Assembly: GCF_947507565.1 (NCBI RefSeq)
Contig: NC_089180.1
Location: 1,054,001-1,118,000 of the forward strand
Direction: 5' to 3'
DNA from: Oscarella lobularis
Lineage: Eukaryota; Porifera; Homoscleromorpha; Homosclerophorida; Oscarellidae
Length of the DNA stretch: 64,000 nucleotides
Shown piece by piece: positions 59,912 through 64,000 of the stretch; the stretch's first letter is position 1; each line of letters opens with the position of its first letter. The position numbers and the translations under genes were made by a program. A model generated the notes under the pieces. The model did no database searches. It worked only from the letters and a program-made list of their open reading frames with translations, and was not told the origin of the DNA.

Positions 59912-60473
59912 CTGGTAATTTTGGCGCGGATTTCTTTGTTGATTTTCCTTTCTGAACTTTCCTGTATAGCCTGGTTCTAAGTTTTATTAAAATTTACTTG
60001 TTCCAATTTGTGAAGCCGGTAAAATTATCGTCCTTGACGTGTGCGCACTAGATAAAAAGTCTTCCGAAGCCCTGTTCCGAAGCCTTTCGTAAATGACGTC
60101 TACTGAAGGTATAAGAAGCGTGTGGACAGCCATGCATGTTCGTTTGCAAGAACTCGCGCGAACTCACCCGGAAATCACGTTGCTCATGTTTTCAGGCAAG
60201 CGAAAATAAAATAATTCGATAACGTCAAATTTTTTATTTATTTTTCAGAAATGTGCCGACGATTCGAGGTGGCTCCTTGCATCAGCCAATATCGAATTTG
60301 TTGATTTCAATTGGCAACAGTGACGATCAAATATTAAAGTATTCGTTACCAAAAATTTTTGGTTTGAAGGCGAGTGCTCGTTGCCTGGCTGCGCTCTCAT
60401 TCGATTAGAATTAGTCAGTAACTATAGCAATCTAGATCTAAACTGAACATGCTGCTTATGATAAGCTTTTCAG
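59912..60473. other. Intergenic region with one small candidate frame
   Basis: Contains the 3' end of the NHL-BTB gene and one candidate small gene described at 60,093-60,304. Otherwise AT-rich, with no other supported feature. Confidence 0.5.
60093..60304 (+). CDS. Candidate small protein of about 52 residues
   Basis: ATG at 60,093 starts a helix-like frame (MTSTEGIRSVWTAMHVRLQE, then THPEITLL). A GC-AG intron (60,196-60,248; GCAAGC donor, polypyrimidine tract and TTTCAG) would join it in frame to EMCRRFEVAPCISQYR and a TGA at 60,302. Splice signals are reasonable but the exon count is small and no family is recognised. Confidence 0.25.
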
Positions 60474-60839
60474 TCAACAACGTCGATCGTACGCGATCCG
60501 ATTCGTCGAGAGGTCGTGGTGATGTACGGACTGCTCAGAGCCGACTTGTATCGCGGCGGTGGAGGTGAGAAAATATCTATCGAACGAGAAACGACTTGTA
60601 GAATAACTTCGTATGATAGCAAGCGAACCGTTAGTCGAAGTAACGGAAAGGCACGTCGGCTCGTTTGCGCGACAGGGACTAAGGACTCTGTGCATGGCGA
60701 AAAGGGTCAGTGAGAGTATATATGTCTTATATATATGACGACACTCTATCATTGACTGTTCGTTCTTTAGGTTCTCAGTGATGATGAGTATAAACGGTGG
60801 CTTGCCGATCACGAGACGGCCGAAAAGGCGTTGGGCTAG
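60474..60839 (+). pseudogene. P4-ATPase (ATP10-like flippase) fragment
   Basis: Three exons (60,474-60,564, 60,620-60,705, 60,771-60,839) with introns of 55 and 65 nt and compatible phases give 81 residues ending at TAG 60,837-60,839. The order of motifs is that of the nucleotide-binding domain of phospholipid flippases: SIVRDP, EVVVMY, then VTERHVGSFARQGLRTLCMA and LSDDEYKRWLADHETAEKAL. The usual KGAD motif appears as LLRAD, so an ATP-contacting Lys and Gly are lost. The frame stops soon after, and the transmembrane and phosphorylation (DKTG) parts are absent nearby. It is therefore a relic, not a working transporter. A second open frame overlaps exon 3. Confidence 0.62.
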
Positions 60840-60993
60840 AAGTGCAGCTGGATTTATGACAGAAAACAGCAGAAAGCGTTCTTCTTCGGCTTGCTCAGTA
60901 GCAACGGTTGTCTGTGCAGGAGAATCTGAAGATTCAACTCCTGCAGCGAAAAAGAAAAAGTCGTTTGTTGCTAAACCTATTCAATGGCTTTAA
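60781..60993 (+). CDS. Open frame overlapping the flippase relic, unknown
   Basis: A 70-codon frame from ATG to TAA, Ser- and Lys-rich (TENSRKRSSSACS, PAAKKKKSFVAKPIQWL), could carry a nuclear localisation signal. It shares the acceptor at 60,770 with the flippase relic but uses another frame. It may be an upstream exon of the kinase locus or chance. Confidence 0.2.
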   Translation: MMSINGGLPITRRPKRRWARSAAGFMTENSRKRSSSACSVATVVCAGESEDSTPAAKKKKSFVAKPIQWL

Positions 60994-61330
60994 ATTAATT
61001 TTATGATTTTTTGTTTAGAGAATATTATGTATGATGTACTGTAGCAGTGGTAGCCTTTCTGCTATCACCACGAGTTTGGAATTTTTGTTATACGGGACGT
61101 TTTGTATGTTTGTCCGGGAAGGTCTCGCGAATTCAAACGAAGGAAGACAACGAACTGTTCGTTTCATTCGAATGAAATAATGTACGATAGGTATCGAACG
61201 TGTAAAGAGAGCTTCTGTTGTCATTTTTTGCAGGCTAACGGATCTCGAAGGCGAACTGGCAACGGAAACGAGCACAAAGAAGGAAGGGGGAACGAAATCG
61301 ACATCGGCAACGACGTCAACAAAAACGACG

Positions 61331-62640
61331 ATGGCTAGTTGGAGGCGATCTCGACGACGGCGTTTTGGCAGCGGCGGCGGCGGCGGCGGAAAAGGAAAAG
61401 CTGAATTGCCCGTCATTGTGCCAATTGATAGACATCGTGACGAACTCGCATCACTGTTGAATAGCGACGATGACGATAATGACAAAGATCGTCTAATTAT
61501 TAATGAAAAAGTCTACAGGAAAGGAAAAGTGATAGGACAGGGTGGATCAAGCAAGGTACAGTATCAATGGAACTGCTTCTAACAGAGCACTGTCTTATCT
61601 TATTTCTAAGGTCATCGAGGCTATTTCAAAGGAAGGAGGTGCTTGTGTTGCTGTGAAATGCGTTGATTTGTCAAACATTGAAGACAGCGAAATTGAAATG
61701 GGATATCTTCAAGAAGTGAAAATGCTCAAAATGTTCAATTGTCCTCGTATCATCAAATTGATTGACTGGTAGAGAGACAAGACTGTTAAAATAAATTATA
61801 GTCATGTGTTGAATATACCCTATAGGGAATATCAAGAGAGAAATGGACTCTTGTTCATTGTAATGGAGAAGGCGGAACGTGATTTGGGATCAATGATGAG
61901 GATGGAAAAGCTCAAGAAGTTCAAGATTCAAGTATTTTGGGAGGATATGCTCAGAGCAGTTCAAGTTAGAAAAGAGAAATCCTACGTCATTGTCTGTCAT
62001 TGTTTATTCTATTTTTTAGGCAGTTCATAAGGAAGGAGTTGTGCATGGCGATTTAAAACCGGCGAATTTTGTTGTGAAAAATGATCGTCTTTATCTCATT
62101 GATTTTGGAATTGCTGATCAGATTGATGACGGATCAACGAGCGTCGATCGTTTCATTCACAAGGGAACAGCTGATTCAATGGCACCAGAAGCAATAAATT
62201 ACGGCGGAATGAAGGTCGGTCAGTTAGTCAGTCAATGAGATGTCTCTTCTATTAATTATATTCTTCAGGTTGGTCCCTATAGTGACGTTTGGTCTCTTGG
62301 CTGCATTTTGTACTCAATGGTCAGTGGACGTCCACCCTTTGCAGACAAGTCTACATACAAAGAGAAGCTCTTCGCTATTATCGACTCTTCCTATGAGATT
62401 CCTTTTCCCAAGCATTGGGATTTTCAAGTCGTTGACGTCATTAGGGTTTGTCTAATGACAACAGGTAATTGTATTTATAATGATTATTCTTTGTAGATGT
62501 GTCTTAAGAGAGACCCTAAAGAAAGAGCAACAATTCCTCAACTTCTTTCTCATTTATTTTTAAACGAATACTGTGATTCTCCGCCTCCTTTTTCTTCTTC
62601 TCGTGAGTCAAGTCATCTCATAGATAAAAAAAATGCTTAA
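61331..62640 (+). CDS. TTK: MPS1/TTK-type dual-specificity protein kinase
   Basis: Six exons (61,331-61,555, 61,611-61,768, 61,826-61,964, 62,020-62,214, 62,269-62,445, 62,497-62,640) joined across 51-57 nt GT-AG introns in matching phases give about 345 residues. Kinase landmarks in order: glycine loop VIGQGGSSK, VAVKCVDL (Lys), IVMEKAERDL hinge, HGDLKPANF catalytic loop, LIDFGIADQ metal-binding loop, TADSMAPEA, SDVWSLGCILYSM, and CLKRDPKERATIPQLLSHL. The GGSSK loop, H(G/S)DLKPANF and CLKRDPK(E/Q)R are hallmarks of MPS1/TTK, the kinase that starts the spindle assembly checkpoint at kinetochores. The N-terminus is short, Arg/Gly-rich then acidic (RRSRRRRFGSGGGGGG), with no TPR domain seen. 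An acceptor at 61,233 leaves the frame open upstream, so an extra 5' exon is possible. Confidence 0.85.
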
Positions 62641-62943
62641 ATTTGTTGTATATTAGCTGCTGAAATGAATAAGGAAAAGTGAAGTTATGTACTCTACTGA
62701 CTCTGAGCAAAGTTCTACGATAAAAAATTAATTAGGTCAGACTGTATTGTAGGTGACGTTATGATATACGGGACGTATACGTCAAAAGATGTGACGTGGC
62801 GCTGACGTGTTCGTTTTTTTCTTGCGTTGCAGTTTGTTTCCCTTTGATCCCTTTGATTTTTTTGTTTGTTGGAGGGGGATAATAAATCATTCTCTTATCA
62901 CGTTACAGACCTGGGTTTTAGCAGGCTTTTTAATTCATACGGG
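62641..62943. promoter_or_regulatory. Region with a cluster of TGACGT (CRE-like) motifs
   Basis: Downstream of the kinase, four TGACGT cores lie within 55 bp: 62,754-62,759, reverse 62,779-62,784, 62,792-62,797 and 62,803-62,808. Such cores are bound by ATF/CREB-type bZIP factors in animals. They may mark a promoter reading to the right, where only short open frames exist, or be fortuitous. No gene is otherwise seen. Confidence 0.4.
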
Positions 62944-63704
62944 GACACGAAAAAACTTTTATTTGAGCCGCGACGGGTTTTTCATTTACGCTGCGGATTA
63001 GCAGATAATCAGCCAGAAAGACAAAAACCCGCCTGTAGCTAGAGAACTTGCGCCTCCAGTTTCGCGAATAATAGCTGAAATTTCACGTACGCTTAGGAGA
63101 ATGTTTACTATCAGCCTCTCATCTGATTTGGCGAGAAAATTTAGCGAAATATGCTCGAAATCCCATTTTCGCGGGTTCGCGTTCTCCGCAGCTGAAGCCA
63201 ACAGTTCGCCTCTCTTAGCGGCGAGACTCACACAGCATGTTCAGCATTGACGTACGCTGCCGTGAACGAACAAAGGAAGGGCTCACGCGGTCTGATTTGG
63301 GGCACAGGAAAAGGAAACACAATTATGATACTTCACGCCCGTGATGTCTGACTGTACACGTGAGGTCCTTCCTTTGTTCGTCCACGGCAGCGTACAGTCA
63401 ATGCCGAACATGCTGTGTGAGTCTCGCCGCTAAGAGAGGCGAACTGTTGGCGTCAGCAGCGGAGAACGCGAACCCGCGAAAATGAGATTTCGAGCATATT
63501 TCGCTAAATTTTCTCGCCAAATCAGATGAGAGGCTGATAGTAAACATTCTCCTAAGCGTACGTGAAATTTTAGCTATTATTCGCAAAACTGGAGGCGCAA
63601 GTTCTCTAGCTACAGGCGGGTTTTCGTCTTTCTGGCCGATTATCTGCTAATCCGCAGCGTAAATGAAAAACCCGTCGAGGCTCAAATAAAAGTTTTTTCG
63701 TGTC
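62944..63704. repeat. Long inverted repeat, ~345-bp arms
   Basis: Left arm 62,944-63,287 and right arm 63,359-63,704 are reverse complements at more than 90% by eye, with a 71-bp loop. The outer ends are GACACGAAAAAACTTTTATT and its inverse; the inner ends contain GAACAAAGGAAGG. No clear target-site duplication flanks it. Open frames inside the arms are mirror shadows. It is probably a foldback-type non-autonomous element; transcripts would make a long hairpin RNA. Confidence 0.85.
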
Positions 63705-64000
63705 TTCGTGCGATAATGTGACATTCACATGTTCCTAGGGCTTCTAGACCTTGGCCCAGCCAAATATATTTTGAAGAACGCGTCTTTTAGTACTGATTGG
63801 CTAACCCCTATTGTTACCTCACTAGCGGGCGAGCATGCGCAGTGTTTGTCCGCCCTGCTCCCACATACTGGATTACTTTTGATTGTGACTTCAGAGCGTG
63901 ACAATCAAAACTGTCGTTTCGGTTTCTCAGCGCATTTATAACACGGAAAATAGCACAGATCAATTGGAAACAGGGGTTTCTACGTATTAATTCCGTTTAT
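63705..64000. other. Right end of window, no supported gene
   Basis: About 300 bp with a plus-strand frame from 63,729 whose product has no recognised domain. CCAAT-type (GATTGG) and TATA-like (TTTATAACAC) words are present, so a promoter is possible, but nothing firm can be said. Confidence 0.35.

Noticed and set aside
61015-61485. Minus-strand 156-codon frame
   Set aside because: Antisense to the Gly/Arg-rich start of the kinase; composition is due to the GGC repeat there.
62998-63586. Mirror open frames in both arms of the long inverted repeat
   Set aside because: The same translated text appears from each arm on the minus strand and in fragments only; no domain and no start context.

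Overview
The window is animal (metazoan) nuclear DNA. Protein-coding parts are split by very short GT-AG introns (about 51-65 nt), carry TATA/CCAAT promoters and AATAAA signals, and encode animal-type proteins: an MPS1/TTK-type kinase, an NHL-BTB protein, a DCAF17-like protein, EGF modules, a PHD finger and Merlin-type transposase relatives. Such short introns beside animal gene content would suit a compact early-branching animal such as a sponge. That placement is inference; no taxonomic marker was read.

Layout. (1) About 1-25,896 and 31,793-53,502, some 47 kb in all, are one satellite family. It is built on a degenerate 8-bp unit (GTTGAACR / GTGGAACR; on the other strand GTTCAAC / GTTCCAC), paired into 16-bp dimers and then into longer composite units. 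It flips orientation roughly every kilobase and is a mosaic of direct and inverted duplications. One ~3 kb duplicate pair differs by an internal ~0.26 kb inversion. A second satellite (~34-bp unit) sits inside it three times. (2) About 25,897-31,792 is an island of ordinary DNA with two divergently transcribed Merlin-type transposase genes sharing a 100-bp inverted-repeat promoter. The left one keeps two catalytic Asp residues but has an in-frame stop and is cut off by satellite. The right one is intact across one intron but has lost both Asp. Palindrome clusters, an inverted set of 40-bp repeats and a probable small minus-strand gene of unknown function follow. (3) About 53,503-64,000 is gene-dense. 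In order: a lone terminal exon (+), a ~162-bp tandem array with splice-like junctions, EGF exons (-), a DCAF17-like gene start (-), a PHD-finger gene (-), an NHL-BTB gene (+, one frameshift), a P4-ATPase fragment (+), a TTK/MPS1 kinase (+), and a long hairpin-forming inverted repeat.

The genes do not form a pathway. The most interesting parts are the orientation-flipping satellite, in which an inversion event can be read from a duplicate pair, and the Merlin gene pair, where the copy with intact coding is the catalytically dead one. That is the pattern expected of a domesticated transposase. Gene identifications rest on motifs and remembered family sequences; no database search was run.
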